Below, one piece after another: positions 1 through 10,421 of a stretch of DNA of 64,000 nt. Positions within the stretch are counted from its first letter, which is position 1. Each line of letters starts with the position of its first letter. Under the pieces are notes generated by a model. That model worked only from the letters and a program-made list of their open reading frames with translations, ran no database searches and was not told the origin of the DNA. The DNA lies in NCBI RefSeq assembly GCF_900116665.1, contig NZ_FPBK01000001.1, positions 62,001-126,000 of the forward strand, given 5' to 3'. The DNA comes from Pustulibacterium marinum. GTDB lineage: Bacteria; Bacteroidota; Bacteroidia; Flavobacteriales; Flavobacteriaceae. The position numbers were made by a program, and so were the translations under genes.

Positions 1-1586
1 ATGAGATTGTTGGTATCGTAGGAGAATCAGGTAGTGGAAAATCGGTGTCTTCCTTGGCTATTTTGGGTTTACTTCCCAAAAAAATAAGTAAGATCTCTTC
101 TGGAAAAATTATCTTCAATGAAGAAGAAATAACCCATCTTCCCGAAAAAAAATATCAGCAATTACGTGGAAAAACCATTTCTATGATTTTTCAAGAACCT
201 ATGAGTTCTTTAAATCCGTCCATGAAATGCGGTCCTCAAGTGCTTGAAATTTTACTTCAGCATACCCAACTTTCGAAGAAAGCCGCGAAAACAGAGGTTT
301 TAGCTTTGTTTGAGAAAGTAAAATTACCCGAGCCGGAAGCTGTTTTCAAAAAATATCCACATCAAATTTCGGGCGGACAAAAACAACGGGTTATGATTGC
401 CATGGCCATTGCTTGCAAACCTAAACTTTTAATTGCAGACGAACCTACAACAGCGCTAGATGTTACCGTTCAAAAAGAAATTATCAAACTTTTAAAAACT
501 TTACAGCAAGAAACCGAAATGAGTATTATTTTCATTTCGCATGATTTAGCGTTGGTTTCTGAAATTGCTGATAAAGTTGTGGTTATGTATAAAGGTGATA
601 TTGTTGAACAAGGTGATGCTTCACAGGTTTTTCACCATCCAAATCATTCCTATACCAAAGCACTTTTGGCAAGTAGACCTTCTTTGGATGTTCGATTACA
701 GAAATTACCAACTATTGCAGATTTCTTGAATGAAACCACAAATTTGTCTATTATAAGCCCTGATGAAAGAGAAAAAAAGCATCAAAAACTTTATGAGCAA
801 CCTCCTTTACTTTCCATAAGAAATGTGTCAAAAGAATACGTTACTGCTACCGCTATTTTTGGAAAAGACAAAACATTTAAAGCTGTTGATGATGTTTCTT
901 TTGATGTTTTTGAAGGCGAAACGGTTGGATTAGTTGGTGAAAGTGGCTGTGGAAAATCTACCTTAGGAAACGCCATTTTACAACTAGACAAAGCCACTTC
1001 CGGAACCATTTTGTACAAGGGAAAAGATATTACAAAACTAAAATCATCAGAAATAAGAAGTCTTAGAAAAGAAATTCAATTGATATTTCAAGACCCGTAT
1101 TCTTCGTTAAATCCAAGGATTTCTGTAGGTAATGCCATTTTAGAACCTATGAAAGTTCATGGGCTGTATAAGAATGATACCGAACGAAAAGAAAAAGTTA
1201 TAGAAATTTTAGAGCGTGTAGGTTTAGATGCTTCTCATTACAACAGATATCCACATGAGTTTTCCGGTGGGCAACGTCAGCGAATTGGCATTGCAAGAAC
1301 CATTGCTTTACAACCCAAACTTATTGTTTGTGACGAGTCTGTTTCTGCTTTAGATATTTCCGTTCAGGCTCAAGTTTTAAACTTATTAAACGAGCTAAAA
1401 GAGAATTTTGGTTTTACCTATATTTTCATTTCGCACGATCTTTCGGTAGTAAAATACATGAGTGATCAACTAATTGTGATGAATAAAGGTAAAATTGAAG
1501 AAATGGGTGATGCCGATGCTATTTATAAAGAACCTAAAACAGCCTATACCAAAAGGTTAATTAGCTCAATTCCTATAGGAAAATGA
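1..1586 (+). CDS. Peptide/nickel-type ABC transporter ATPase with two fused nucleotide-binding domains (5' end missing)
   Basis: The reading frame is already open at base 3, and its first Walker A (GESGSGKS) lies at bases 21-44, so the true start is upstream of the window. Two complete ABC ATPase halves follow one another. The first has Q-loop FQEP, signature SGGQKQR and Walker [13 protein letters not shown]. The second has Walker [11 protein letters not shown]-loop FQDP, signature SGGQRQR and Walker [13 protein letters not shown]. This is the fused DppD-DppF (GsiA/YejF-like) arrangement that powers oligopeptide, dipeptide or related solute import at the inner membrane. The substrate cannot be told from the ATPase. 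The second Walker B has Ser after the Glu where most members have Pro. No permease or binding protein is visible, so it may lie upstream or be encoded elsewhere. Confidence 0.93.
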   Translation, partial: EIVGIVGESGSGKSVSSLAILGLLPKKISKISSGKIIFNEEEITHLPEKKYQQLRGKTISMIFQEPMSSLNPSMKCGPQVLEILLQHTQLSKKAAKTEVLALFEKVKLPEPEAVFKKYPHQISGGQKQRVMIAMAIACKPKLLIADEPTTALDVTVQKEIIKLLKTLQQETEMSIIFISHDLALVSEIADKVVVMYKGDIVEQGDASQVFHHPNHSYTKALLASRPSLDVRLQKLPTIADFLNETTNLSIISPDEREKKHQKLYEQPPLLSIRNVSKEYVTATAIFGKDKTFKAVDDVSFDVFEGETVGLVGESGCGKSTLGNAILQLDKATSGTILYKGKDITKLKSSEIRSLRKEIQLIFQDPYSSLNPRISVGNAILEPMKVHGLYKNDTERKEKVIEILERVGLDASHYNRYPHEFSGGQRQRIGIARTIALQPKLIVCDESVSALDISVQAQVLNLLNELKENFGFTYIFISHDLSVVKYMSDQLIVMNKGKIEEMGDADAIYKEPKTAYTKRLISSIPIGK

Positions 1587-1679
1587 AAAATAAAACGTTT
1601 TCGTAAAGTTTTAATCAATTATATATACTAAATAGCCAATTTCTATGCGGATTTTACAATCTGTTTAACATTTAAGGTG

Positions 1680-1687
1680 TACCTTTG
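1680..1687 (+). promoter_or_regulatory. Bacteroidota -7 promoter element for mqo
   Basis: TACCTTTG matches the TAnnTTTG -7 consensus of Bacteroidota sigma factor promoters exactly. It ends 20 bases before the mqo start codon, predicting a transcript start near 1694 and a very short leader. Confidence 0.6.
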
Positions 1688-1707
1688 CCCGCTCAAAACC
1701 ATTTACT

Positions 1708-3228
1708 ATGAGTACCGAAAATGTTGCTGATACTAAACAAGTTGTTTTAATTGGGGCAGGAATAATGAGTGCAACTCTTGCCACATTATTAAAAAAATTA
1801 AACCCTGGAATTTCCATTTCCATCTTTGAAAAATTAGATGTGATTTCTGGAGAAAGCTCTAATGCTACCAACAATGCCGGTACAGGACATTCAGGATTTT
1901 GTGAACTAAACTATACTCCTCAAAAAGAAGACGGTTCTGTAGATATTTCTAAAGCCATTAACGTTGCAAAATCTTTTGAACTTTCAAGAGAGTTTTGGTC
2001 ATTTTTGGTAAAAGAAAAAACCATCATCAATCCTCAAGAATTTATACAAGCCGTTCCACACATGAGTTTTGTTTGGGGCGAAGAAAATATTGATTTCCTT
2101 AAGAAAAGATGGGAGCTTTTAAAAGAGCATCCGTTATTCAAAGGAATGGAATTTTCTGATGATTGGGACGAAATTGCCTCTTGGATTCCATTGATGATGG
2201 AAAACAGATCTAAAGAAGAGAAAGTTGCCGTTACCAAAATGCCTGCAGGAACCGATGTGAATTTTGGTGAATTGACTCGTAAAATGCTTTTGGGCCTATT
2301 CTATGAAAAAGAGATAGATCTTCACATGGCTCATGAGGTAAAAGACATTCATAGAAATTCCAATGGAAAGTGGGAAGTAAAAGTGAAAAACCTTACTACA
2401 AAGAAAAAATCAATCGTAGAAGCAGATTTTGTTTTTGTAGGTGCAGGTGGTAGAGCTTTAAACTTATTAGAAAAATCTAAAATAGAAGAAATTAAAGGTT
2501 TTGGAGGTTTTCCTGTAAGTGGAGAATGGCTGGTTTGTAATAACGAAGAAGTTATTAAAAATCACCATGCTAAAGTTTACGGAAAAGCAAAAGTGGGCGC
2601 TCCACCAATGTCGGTTCCTCACTTAGATACTCGCCTTATCAACGGTAAACCAAGTTTACTTTTTGGTCCGTTTGCAGGTTTTTCAACCAAGTTCTTAAAG
2701 AATGGTTCTTACTGGGATTTCTTCGATTCAATGAAAAAAGACAATATTGGTCCTATGCTTTCTGCCGGGGCTCAAAATATACCTTTGACGCGTTACTTAA
2801 TAGAGCAAGTGCGTCAAGACAAAAAAGATAAAATTGAATCTCTTAGAGAGTACTTTCCAAACGCAAAATCAGAAGACTGGGATCAAAAAACTGCCGGACA
2901 ACGCGTTCAGGTAATTAAGAAAAGTGGTCGTGGCGGAATTTTACAATTTGGTACCGAAGTAGTAAGTTGCAAAGATGGTTCTCTTGCAGGTTTGCTTGGT
3001 GCTTCTCCAGGTGCTTCCACGGCTGTAGCTATTATGATAGATTTGCTACAACAGTGTTTCCCAGAAAAGTTTGAAAGTGAATGGAAAGCAAAAATTCAGG
3101 AAATGATTCCTTCTTACGGAAAAGAAAATTTGGATGAAGCTTATTACAATGAAAGCAGAAATAAAACTGCTCAAGCACTAGGTTTATCTGCAATTTCCGA
3201 AGATGAAAACATTCCTGTACTCCGTTAG
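1708..3228 (+). CDS. mqo: Malate:quinone oxidoreductase
   Basis: Membrane-associated FAD enzyme that oxidises malate to oxaloacetate and passes electrons to quinone, replacing or supplementing NAD-malate dehydrogenase in the TCA cycle. The 506-residue length is normal for the family. The N-terminus has the dinucleotide-binding GAGIMSA (about residues 16-22). The family-typical segment with NNAGTGHSG follows near residues 55-63, and the C-terminal part has LLGASPGASTA. The ATG at 1708 fits a perfect -7 promoter box just upstream. It stands alone: the upstream ABC gene ends 121 bases before, and the downstream CoA-transferase genes converge on it. Confidence 0.96.
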   Translation: MSTENVADTKQVVLIGAGIMSATLATLLKKLNPGISISIFEKLDVISGESSNATNNAGTGHSGFCELNYTPQKEDGSVDISKAINVAKSFELSREFWSFLVKEKTIINPQEFIQAVPHMSFVWGEENIDFLKKRWELLKEHPLFKGMEFSDDWDEIASWIPLMMENRSKEEKVAVTKMPAGTDVNFGELTRKMLLGLFYEKEIDLHMAHEVKDIHRNSNGKWEVKVKNLTTKKKSIVEADFVFVGAGGRALNLLEKSKIEEIKGFGGFPVSGEWLVCNNEEVIKNHHAKVYGKAKVGAPPMSVPHLDTRLINGKPSLLFGPFAGFSTKFLKNGSYWDFFDSMKKDNIGPMLSAGAQNIPLTRYLIEQVRQDKKDKIESLREYFPNAKSEDWDQKTAGQRVQVIKKSGRGGILQFGTEVVSCKDGSLAGLLGASPGASTAVAIMIDLLQQCFPEKFESEWKAKIQEMIPSYGKENLDEAYYNESRNKTAQALGLSAISEDENIPVLR

Positions 3229-3237
3229 TTAATAGCT

Positions 3238-3328
3238 AAATACTGTCTAAAAAGCGGATGGAGAGATCGTTTTTTAGAACCCAACTAAACACAAAACACA
3301 TGATTTGATTGCTCTTTAGACAGTATTT
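3238..3328. repeat. 14-bp perfect inverted repeat with 63-base spacer between convergent genes
   Basis: The arm AAATACTGTCTAAA (3238-3251) is repeated as its reverse complement at 3315-3328. The repeat fills the space between the mqo stop and the stop of the convergent CoA-transferase gene. A stem with so long a loop is not a classical intrinsic terminator, though it could end transcription in both directions or define a small RNA. No T-run follows on the plus strand beyond TATTTTATTT. Confidence 0.6.
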
Positions 3329-3331
3329 TAT

Positions 3332-3985
3332 TTATAATTCCATTTCAGGAATTTCTCCCTCCACTAATAATGTTCCTTCAGTAGCATTTTTTATTTCTTC
3401 TACGCTTACTCCAGGAGCGCGTTCCAATAATTTAAATCCATCTTCTGTTATTTCCAAAACTGCAAGATTGGTCACTATTTTTTTAACACACTGAACTCCC
3501 GTTAGCGGTAAACTACATTTTTTAAGAAGCTTAGACTCCCCTGCTCTATTGGTATGCATCATGGCTACAATTATATTTTCTGCGGAAGCAACCAAATCCA
3601 TAGCACCACCCATACCTTTAACCATTTTACCCGGAATTTTCCAGTTGGCAATATCACCAGTTTCAGAAACTTCCATAGCACCTAAAATAGTAAGGTCTAC
3701 GTGTTTTCCACGAATCATAGCAAAACTCGTTGCGGAATCAAAAAAACTAGCTCCAGGAAGCGTGGTAATGGTTTGTTTTCCAGCATTGATCACATCGGCA
3801 TCTACTTCCTCTTCAGTAGGAAATGGTCCCATTCCCAACACACCATTTTCACTCTGAAACTCTACGGAAATATCATCTCGTACAAAATTAGCCACTAGCG
3901 TAGGAATCCCTATTCCAAGGTTTACATAGTATCCGTTTTTTACTTCTTGAGCAATACGCTTTGCTATTCCGTTTTTATCTAACAT
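3332..3985 (-). CDS. scoB: 3-oxoacid CoA-transferase, subunit B
   Basis: Beta subunit of the two-chain class I CoA-transferase (SCOT), which moves CoA between succinyl-CoA and acetoacetate and so links ketone-body or branched-chain/lysine breakdown to the TCA cycle. The SENG motif at residues 45-48 supplies the catalytic glutamate (Glu46) that forms the enzyme-CoA thioester. Length (217 aa) is normal. It lies 31 bases downstream of the A subunit on the same strand, clearly an operon. Substrate preference (acetoacetate versus other 3-oxoacids) is inferred from family only. Confidence 0.92.
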   Translation of the reverse strand: MLDKNGIAKRIAQEVKNGYYVNLGIGIPTLVANFVRDDISVEFQSENGVLGMGPFPTEEEVDADVINAGKQTITTLPGASFFDSATSFAMIRGKHVDLTILGAMEVSETGDIANWKIPGKMVKGMGGAMDLVASAENIIVAMMHTNRAGESKLLKKCSLPLTGVQCVKKIVTNLAVLEITEDGFKLLERAPGVSVEEIKNATEGTLLVEGEIPEMEL

Positions 3986-4016
3986 ACTTTTTCTTTTTGA
4001 AAATGAGGTCTCTTTC

Positions 4017-4712
4017 TTATTCTCTAACTGTTCTCTGTTCTATTCGTTTTTCATAATGTGTACCTTGGAAAATTCGGTTTACAAAAATTCCCGGAACATG
4101 AATTTCATTTGGATTCAAGCTACCTGCAGCAACCAATTCTTCTACTTCAACCACAGTAATTTTAGCAGCGCCACACATGACAGGATTAAAATTTCGGGCA
4201 GTTCCTTTAAAAATTAAATTTCCGGCTTCGTCACCCTTCCAAGCTTTGATCAATGCAAAATCAGCTTTAAAAGCATGTTCCAGTATGTGCATTTTCCCAT
4301 TGAACTCTCTTGATTCCTTTCCTTCTCCAACTTCGGTTCCATAGCCCGCCGGAGTATAAAATGCAGGAATGCCAGCTTGTGCTGCTCGGCATTTTTCGGC
4401 CAATGTTCCTTGGGGAGTTAATTCAACTTCTAATTCGCCACTCAACATTTGGCGTTCAAATTCATCATTTTCGCCCACATAAGAAGAGATCATTTTTTTG
4501 ATTTGCTTCTGCTGTAGCAATAATCCCAAACCAAAATCATCTACGCCAGCATTATTTGAAATACAAGTGAGTTCTTTTACATTTAAACGAACCAATTCAG
4601 TAATACAATTTTCTGGAATACCGCATAACCCAAAACCACCCAACATAAGTGTGTTTCCATTGCTAATTCCATTCAAAGCTTCTGAAACCGTATTTACAGT
4701 TTTTTTGATCAT
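4017..4712 (-). CDS. scoA: 3-oxoacid CoA-transferase, subunit A
   Basis: Alpha subunit of the class I CoA-transferase partnered with the B subunit just downstream. The glycine-rich [10 protein letters not shown] near residues 25-34 is the family signature of the CoA-binding subunit, and length (231 aa) is typical. Together the two chains form the heterotetramer that activates acetoacetate with succinyl-CoA. The 149-base gap before the dusB stop carries the dusB terminator. No clear TAnnTTTG box lies close upstream of the start at 4712. Confidence 0.92.
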   Translation of the reverse strand: MIKKTVNTVSEALNGISNGNTLMLGGFGLCGIPENCITELVRLNVKELTCISNNAGVDDFGLGLLLQQKQIKKMISSYVGENDEFERQMLSGELEVELTPQGTLAEKCRAAQAGIPAFYTPAGYGTEVGEGKESREFNGKMHILEHAFKADFALIKAWKGDEAGNLIFKGTARNFNPVMCGAAKITVVEVEELVAAGSLNPNEIHVPGIFVNRIFQGTHYEKRIEQRTVRE

Positions 4713-4801
4713 TTCATATTATTTACTTCTAAAAATATAAAATATACAAATACGAAGTTTGTTTTTTGCGATTTTTTAATACTTGATGCTCATCAATAAA
4801 A

Positions 4802-4834
4802 AACGCTTCAAAACTAAATGAGTCATGAAGCGTT
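4802..4834 (-). terminator. Rho-independent terminator of dusB
   Basis: Nine-base stem AACGCTTCA/TGAAGCGTT with a 15-base loop. On the minus strand it is followed by a T-rich run. It lies 28 bases past the dusB stop. Confidence 0.65.
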
Positions 4835-4861
4835 GCTATTTTGCTATAAATGGTTCTTGAT

Positions 4862-5854
4862 TTAAGAAAAAGTAGCGTCTTTAAAATTGGCTAGAATTTC
4901 ATCAAAAACACTATACAATTCGTCTAAATTGTCATTCGTAACTAATTGGGTTCGGTATTCTTTAAAATGCGGAATTCCTTTAAAATAATTGGTATAATGG
5001 CGACGCATTTCTACGATTCCTAAACGTTCCCCTTTCCATTGGGTAGACCATGTTAAATGATTTTTAGCAGCTTCTACTCTATCTTCAATGGTTGGTTTCT
5101 CTAAATGTTCACCTGTTTCAAAGAAGTGTTTTATTTCGTTAAAAATCCAGGGATAACCAATCGCTGCACGACCAATCATAATGCCATCTACTCCATATTT
5201 ATTACGGTATTCCAAGGCTTTTTCAGGAGAATCTACATCCCCATTTCCAAAAATAGGCATGGTGATTCTAGGATTTTCTTTTACACGTGCAATGTGCGTC
5301 CAATCCGCTTCTCCTTTGTACAATTGAGCACGTGTTCTACCGTGAATACTCAAAGCTTGTACCCCTACATCTTGCAAACGCTCTGCAACCTCATCAATAT
5401 TAATAGAAGTATCGTCCCAACCCAAACGAGTTTTTACAGTAACAGGCAAATTGGTATTATCAATGACAGCTTTGGTTAAGCGAATCATTAAATCTACATC
5501 TTTTAAAACCCCTGCTCCGGCACCTTTAGTCACCACTTTTTTCACAGGACAACCGAAGTTGATGTCTAACACATCTGGTTGCACGGTTTCTACAATTTTG
5601 GCAGACATGGCCATAGCTTCTTCGTCACCACCAAAAATCTGAATTCCCACAGGACGCTCGTAATCAAAGATATCGAGCTTCATTTTGCTTTTAATAGCAT
5701 CGCGAATCAATCCTTCCGAAGAAATAAACTCGGAATACAACATATCGGCTCCGTGCATTTTGCATAACCTACGAAATGGCGGATCGCTCACATCTTCCAT
5801 TGGTGCTAACAATAATGGAAATTCTCCTAACTCTATGTTTCCTATCTTTACCAA
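4862..5854 (-). CDS. dusB: tRNA-dihydrouridine synthase (DusB family), TTG start
   Basis: FMN enzyme that reduces specific uridines in the tRNA D-loop to dihydrouridine. LLLAPMEDVSDPPFR (residues 14-28) is the family's FMN-barrel entry motif and DINFGCP (98-103) holds the catalytic cysteine, Cys102. Length (330 aa) is normal. The start codon is TTG at 5854: the protein then begins MVKIGNIEL, the usual N-terminus of Bacteroidota homologues, and the first in-frame ATG lies inside the conserved APMED motif. A perfect -7 box sits 20 bases upstream. It stands as a single-gene unit with its own terminator. Confidence 0.93.
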   Translation of the reverse strand: MVKIGNIELGEFPLLLAPMEDVSDPPFRRLCKMHGADMLYSEFISSEGLIRDAIKSKMKLDIFDYERPVGIQIFGGDEEAMAMSAKIVETVQPDVLDINFGCPVKKVVTKGAGAGVLKDVDLMIRLTKAVIDNTNLPVTVKTRLGWDDTSINIDEVAERLQDVGVQALSIHGRTRAQLYKGEADWTHIARVKENPRITMPIFGNGDVDSPEKALEYRNKYGVDGIMIGRAAIGYPWIFNEIKHFFETGEHLEKPTIEDRVEAAKNHLTWSTQWKGERLGIVEMRRHYTNYFKGIPHFKEYRTQLVTNDNLDELYSVFDEILANFKDATFS

Positions 5855-5874
5855 AACTCAATCTATTTTGAGAG

Positions 5875-5882
5875 CAAAGATA
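5875..5882 (-). promoter_or_regulatory. -7 promoter element for dusB
   Basis: TATCTTTG on the minus strand matches TAnnTTTG exactly and predicts a leader of roughly 15 bases before the TTG start at 5854. Confidence 0.6.
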
Positions 5883-5935
5883 CAGTTTTATCAGATTTTC
5901 TAAGAATATGATATAAAATTATGATAAACAGAAAA

Positions 5936-8335
5936 CTACAAACGCTCTCTTTCTTCTACATCAATATCTTTTTTGTTGTTGCTTAAGCGGTAATTACCAA
6001 ACTTATATTTGAAACCAAGTAGTATAGTTCGGTTTTCATAACGAGCTCTGTAGGAGTTATTCTGATTCAAATATTCTGTGGTACTGGTAAAGATTTGTCC
6101 ATTAAAAATGTCATTTGCCTGTAGACTCAAACTCGCACGGTTATTCCATAAAGACTTGCTCAAACTGATTGAAAAATTACTTCTTCCTGTAACTTGAGCA
6201 TTGGCATCATTCGCCGGAAGTATATATAAATATGTAACATCGGCTAAAAGCGAATTATCTTTTAGGAAGGTAAAATAGTTTCCTAAAAACAACCAACCTG
6301 TCCAACGATTGTTATCTACCAATTGGTTTTCATTTTCCTGAGCAAAAAATTGCAGTTTGTTGTAAAACGTAGTCGATTCAAAATACAAAAACCATCGGTT
6401 TGAAATGGATTTGTTTACATATAAATCCAAACCATAACTAGCTTCTCTTTCTAAATTGGCCGCCACATATTTTAGTTTTCGATTGTCATTTTCCTGAAAA
6501 CTCAATTCAGACATAGGATTGCTGATATGTTTATAAAAAACAGATGCCGTATACATTCCCTGATACGTATAATCCAAACTCATGTACTGTTTGATTGCTG
6601 GCAACAACGCGCTATTTCCAGAAACATAACTATTATCGGTCAAGTAAAAACGAAACGGATTCAAACGTTCATACGATGGTCTGGTGATACTTTTTCTGTA
6701 CGACGCACTGAAAGAATGGTTGCTAGACGGATCATAAGAAATTCCGGCAGACGGAAACCATTTTACATAGTCAAAACTATTGTTATTTGTAGCATCTGCA
6801 GCAGTTCCTTCGGCATCGGTATATTCTGTTCGAAAACCGGCTCTTACATTCCATTTGGTCCAGGATTTTGAAAGATTCATATACGCTGCCAAATTACTTT
6901 CGGTATAGTCAAATTGATAATTATTATCTAACACTTCCGTACTCTCGCTTAAACTTTCTTGCACCAAATCGCTATCGGTATCAATTTGCACTCCTTTAAT
7001 TCCCGCTTCCAACGCCATATCGTTTTCCATTGGTAAACTATAATCAATTTGAGCGGTAGAAATAGTAATATCCTGATCTTGATCTGTAGTAAAATGATTG
7101 GTTCTTGAAGTACTTCCCAAGGCATCAAAATAATTGGTTACCACATCTTGATCTCTTTCTTTATTATAAAAAGTATGATGTGCCAATATGGAAATTTTTT
7201 GTCCGTCTTCATCTAGCTTTTTCTCATAGCCAAGATTCAGCGCTACATTGTTTTTGTTGTCATACGTATTATTGATAGAATGAAATGTAGAATCAATAGT
7301 CTCGGCAGTATTGTAAGCCGAAGTAAATCCATCTGTATTTCGTTTCCAGTATGGCGTAATATCGGCCATAGCAGAAAAACTCAAGCTACTTTTTTCAGAG
7401 AAATCATAATCTACGTTTGCAGAAACCGTATGGTTTTCTGACCAAGTGTCTAAATCTAAATGACTTTTCCATTCTCCTGCTGGAGTTTCTTCATCAAAAA
7501 ACTGTGCATATTCATCCGTAATTCGGTCTATTTTTTTCTTGTTGTAAGCATAACTCAGAAAAACATTCAACTTATCTGTTTTATAGAATTGAGCTATTCC
7601 GGCGTTGTATTTTGGGTAAATTCCCTGGGTAACATTTCCAAAAACGGAACCGTTGTAACCGGTCGCTATATTTTTGGTCATATTGATATTTACCACCATA
7701 GCATCTTGAGCATCATATTTTGCAGAAGGATTTGTAATGACCTCAACAGACTGAATAGAACTCGCAGGTGTATTTTCTAACAACTGCTGAACTTCCGAAG
7801 CCGATAGATATACCTTTTTGTTGTTGATATAAATGGTAGGTTGCATTCCCTTTACCATTAACTCATTATTCACAGCAATAATTTGTGGAGTTTTTTGCAA
7901 AACATTCCATGTACTTCCGTTAGTCAAAGCCGTATTGGCTACGTTAAAAATGGTTCTGTCCGCTAATTTTTTTACGGTTGGTAATTTTCCAACTACAGTT
8001 ACTCCTTCAATATTTTCAACCTCTGGTGTTAAGATTAAAATTCCAACATCACGGTTTGACGTAATTGTAACTTTTTGATTTACAGTTTTGAAACCTATAA
8101 AAGAGCAAGAAATAATATAAGTTCCTTCCGTTACATCTTTAAAAATAAAACTACCTTCCTCATCACTGGAAACACCGGAAAGCGTTTCTTCTTCTTCACT
8201 TTTCAATAAAACAGTAGCATAAGCTATCGCCTCGTTTTCATCATCCTGAATTTTTCCTGAAACTGAAAATTCTTGTGCAAAAATGGGTAAAGAACTAAGC
8301 ATCACAAAGCTTAGAAGCATCTTGGAAATTCTCAT
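5936..8335 (-). CDS. TonB-dependent outer-membrane receptor (outer-membrane beta-barrel family)
   Basis: A 799-residue exported protein. Signal peptide at residues 1-21 (cleavage after PIFAQ), then a carboxypeptidase-regulatory-like domain to about residue 110. A plug follows (ITNPSAKYDAQDAMVVNINM near residue 200), then a long C-terminal barrel with alternating aromatic strands. The LPTVKKLADRTIFNV segment and the short plug place it in the outer-membrane beta-barrel (PF14905-like) receptor family, not the SusC group; no SusD partner is nearby. Substrate unknown. The 23 residues ending in VEERERL after the last strand are charged. It is monocistronic. The start at 8335 is followed directly by the signal peptide, so it is secure. 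Confidence 0.88.
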   Translation of the reverse strand: MRISKMLLSFVMLSSLPIFAQEFSVSGKIQDDENEAIAYATVLLKSEEEETLSGVSSDEEGSFIFKDVTEGTYIISCSFIGFKTVNQKVTITSNRDVGILILTPEVENIEGVTVVGKLPTVKKLADRTIFNVANTALTNGSTWNVLQKTPQIIAVNNELMVKGMQPTIYINNKKVYLSASEVQQLLENTPASSIQSVEVITNPSAKYDAQDAMVVNINMTKNIATGYNGSVFGNVTQGIYPKYNAGIAQFYKTDKLNVFLSYAYNKKKIDRITDEYAQFFDEETPAGEWKSHLDLDTWSENHTVSANVDYDFSEKSSLSFSAMADITPYWKRNTDGFTSAYNTAETIDSTFHSINNTYDNKNNVALNLGYEKKLDEDGQKISILAHHTFYNKERDQDVVTNYFDALGSTSRTNHFTTDQDQDITISTAQIDYSLPMENDMALEAGIKGVQIDTDSDLVQESLSESTEVLDNNYQFDYTESNLAAYMNLSKSWTKWNVRAGFRTEYTDAEGTAADATNNNSFDYVKWFPSAGISYDPSSNHSFSASYRKSITRPSYERLNPFRFYLTDNSYVSGNSALLPAIKQYMSLDYTYQGMYTASVFYKHISNPMSELSFQENDNRKLKYVAANLEREASYGLDLYVNKSISNRWFLYFESTTFYNKLQFFAQENENQLVDNNRWTGWLFLGNYFTFLKDNSLLADVTYLYILPANDANAQVTGRSNFSISLSKSLWNNRASLSLQANDIFNGQIFTSTTEYLNQNNSYRARYENRTILLGFKYKFGNYRLSNNKKDIDVEERERL

Positions 8336-8442
8336 AAATAACTTTGAAATCTGTTTGTTAACGAAATATTAACAAATATATCATTTTTTTCTTACACGCA
8401 AACAAATATTTAGCAGCCTGCTCAACAGCTTATTAAATCCAT

Positions 8443-8450
8443 TATATTTG
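8443..8450 (+). promoter_or_regulatory. -7 promoter element for lepA
   Basis: TATATTTG is an exact TAnnTTTG match 124 bases before the lepA ATG. It predicts an untranslated leader of about 118 bases, long for this window. I see no riboswitch class in that leader. Confidence 0.5.
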
Positions 8451-8574
8451 CAAATTGATAAGGTTACAATTTTTTGACAGCATGGGATAACATTCCAAGC
8501 GAAAAAATTTGTAATTACTTAAAAAACAATATTCAAGAATACATCTTGATTAATTTAAAGTTGGAAAACAGGAA

Positions 8575-10371
8575 ATGAAGCACATTCGTAATTTTTGTAT
8601 CATAGCGCATATTGACCACGGGAAAAGTACTTTAGCTGACCGTTTGTTAGATTTCACAGGTTCGGTAACCGAGCGTGAAAAACAAGATCAGCTATTGGAT
8701 AGTATGGATTTGGAGCGCGAAAGAGGAATCACCATTAAGAGTCACGCCATTCAAATGGAGTACATTTATAAAGGTGAAACCTACGTGTTAAACTTAATTG
8801 ATACTCCGGGTCACGTAGACTTTAGTTACGAAGTTTCTCGTTCTATTGCTGCTTGTGAAGGAGCTTTGTTAATTGTAGATGCTGCGCAAAGTATTCAGGC
8901 ACAAACTATTTCTAACTTGTATTTAGCTTTAGAAAATGATTTAGAAATTATTCCGGTACTAAACAAAGTAGATTTACCAAGTGCCAATCCGGAAGAAGTG
9001 ACCGATGATATTGTAGACCTTTTAGGTTGCGATGCTTCAGATGTAATTCCAGCTTCTGCGAAAACAGGTTTGGGTATCGAAGAGATTTTAAATGCGATTA
9101 TTGAACGTATTCCTGCTCCTAAAGGAACTGTTGACGAGCCTTTACAAGCCTTGATCTTTGACTCGGTTTACAACCCATTTAGAGGAGTTGAAACCTACTT
9201 TAGAGTATTGAATGGTGAGATCAAAAAGAATCAAAAGATCAAATTCATGGCAACGGGGAAAACCTATAATGCCGATGAAATTGGTACTTTGAAATTGGTG
9301 CAACATCCTAAACAAAAGATTTCTGCAGGAGATGTTGGTTATCTAATCACTGGTATCAAAGATGCGCGCGAAGTAAAAGTGGGTGATACCATTACTGATG
9401 CTGCAGATCCTACAAAAAATATGATTTCTGGTTTTGAAAATGTAAAACCAATGGTATTTGCCGGAATTTATCCTGTAGATACTGAAGATTATGAAGAGCT
9501 TCGTGCTTCTATGGAAAAACTACAGTTGAACGATGCTTCGCTAGTATTTACTCCAGAAAGTTCTGCAGCTCTTGGTTTTGGTTTCCGTTGTGGTTTCTTA
9601 GGAATGCTTCACTTAGAAATTATTCAGGAACGTTTGGAGCGTGAATTTGACATGACCGTAATTACTACCGTTCCCAACGTTAGTTACCATGCGTTTACCA
9701 AAAAGAACCCTGATGATATCATCATTGTAAATAATCCTTCAGACATGCCAGATCCAACAATTATGGATCGTGTGGAAGAACCTTTCATCAAAGCAAGCAT
9801 CATTACCAAAGCCGACTTTGTAGGTCCTGTAATGAGTTTGTGTATCGAAAAACGTGGACAAATTACCAATCAAACCTATTTAACTCCAGAACGTGTAGAG
9901 CTGAATTTTGATATGCCATTGGCGGAAATTGTATTTGATTTCTATGACCGTTTGAAAACTGTTTCCAAAGGGTACGCATCGTTTGATTATAGTCCAATTG
10001 GTATGCGTGCTTCAAAATTGGTTCGTGTAGATGTTTTGATCAATGCACAATCGGTTGATGCACTTTCTGCGTTGATTCATGCTGATAATGCCTATAACAT
10101 TGGTAAAAAGATGTGTGAAAAACTGCGCGAATTGATTCCACGTCAACAGTTTGATATTCCTATTCAGGCGGCAATTGGAGCTAAAATTATTTCACGTGAA
10201 ACCATCAAAGCTTTACGTAAAGACGTTACTGCTAAATGTTATGGTGGAGATATTTCGCGTAAACGTAAATTACTTGAAAAGCAGAAAAAAGGTAAAAAGC
10301 GTATGCGCCAAGTTGGTAACGTAGAAATACCTCAACAAGCGTTTATGGCTGTGTTGAAATTGAATGACTAA
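8575..10371 (+). CDS. lepA: Elongation factor 4 (LepA), ribosomal back-translocase GTPase
   Basis: Translational GTPase that binds the ribosome and remobilises stalled or mistranslocated complexes. The G1 motif AHIDHGKS is at residues 11-18, G3 DTPGHVDF near 80 and G4 NKVD near 131. The LepA-specific C-terminal domain ends in [17 protein letters not shown]. Length 598 aa is standard. The gene stands alone between an upstream -7 box and a strong terminator. A 14/16 parS-like sequence lies within its coding region at 10188. Confidence 0.97.
   Translation: MKHIRNFCIIAHIDHGKSTLADRLLDFTGSVTEREKQDQLLDSMDLERERGITIKSHAIQMEYIYKGETYVLNLIDTPGHVDFSYEVSRSIAACEGALLIVDAAQSIQAQTISNLYLALENDLEIIPVLNKVDLPSANPEEVTDDIVDLLGCDASDVIPASAKTGLGIEEILNAIIERIPAPKGTVDEPLQALIFDSVYNPFRGVETYFRVLNGEIKKNQKIKFMATGKTYNADEIGTLKLVQHPKQKISAGDVGYLITGIKDAREVKVGDTITDAADPTKNMISGFENVKPMVFAGIYPVDTEDYEELRASMEKLQLNDASLVFTPESSAALGFGFRCGFLGMLHLEIIQERLEREFDMTVITTVPNVSYHAFTKKNPDDIIIVNNPSDMPDPTIMDRVEEPFIKASIITKADFVGPVMSLCIEKRGQITNQTYLTPERVELNFDMPLAEIVFDFYDRLKTVSKGYASFDYSPIGMRASKLVRVDVLINAQSVDALSALIHADNAYNIGKKMCEKLRELIPRQQFDIPIQAAIGAKIISRETIKALRKDVTAKCYGGDISRKRKLLEKQKKGKKRMRQVGNVEIPQQAFMAVLKLND
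10188..10203. other. parS-like sequence inside lepA (14/16)
   Basis: TATTTCACGTGAAACC agrees with the generic parS TGTTTCACGTGAAACA at 14 of 16 positions, including the whole palindromic core. It encodes the conserved ISRET of LepA, so protein conservation alone could explain it. Confidence 0.35.
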
Positions 10372-10392
10372 TTTTATTTCTATATAATTTAC

Positions 10393-10421
10393 AAAAGCGA
10401 ACCAAATGGTTCGCTTTTTTT
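10393..10421 (+). terminator. Rho-independent terminator of lepA
   Basis: Twelve-base stem AAAAGCGAACCA/TGGTTCGCTTTT with a 2-base centre, followed by a T-run. Confidence 0.85.

Noticed and set aside
5284-5334. CACGTG cores in dusB (5284 and 5329) as parS sites
   Set aside because: Flanks (TTACACGTGCAA, GAGCACGTGTTC) lack the GTTYC/GRAAC arms.
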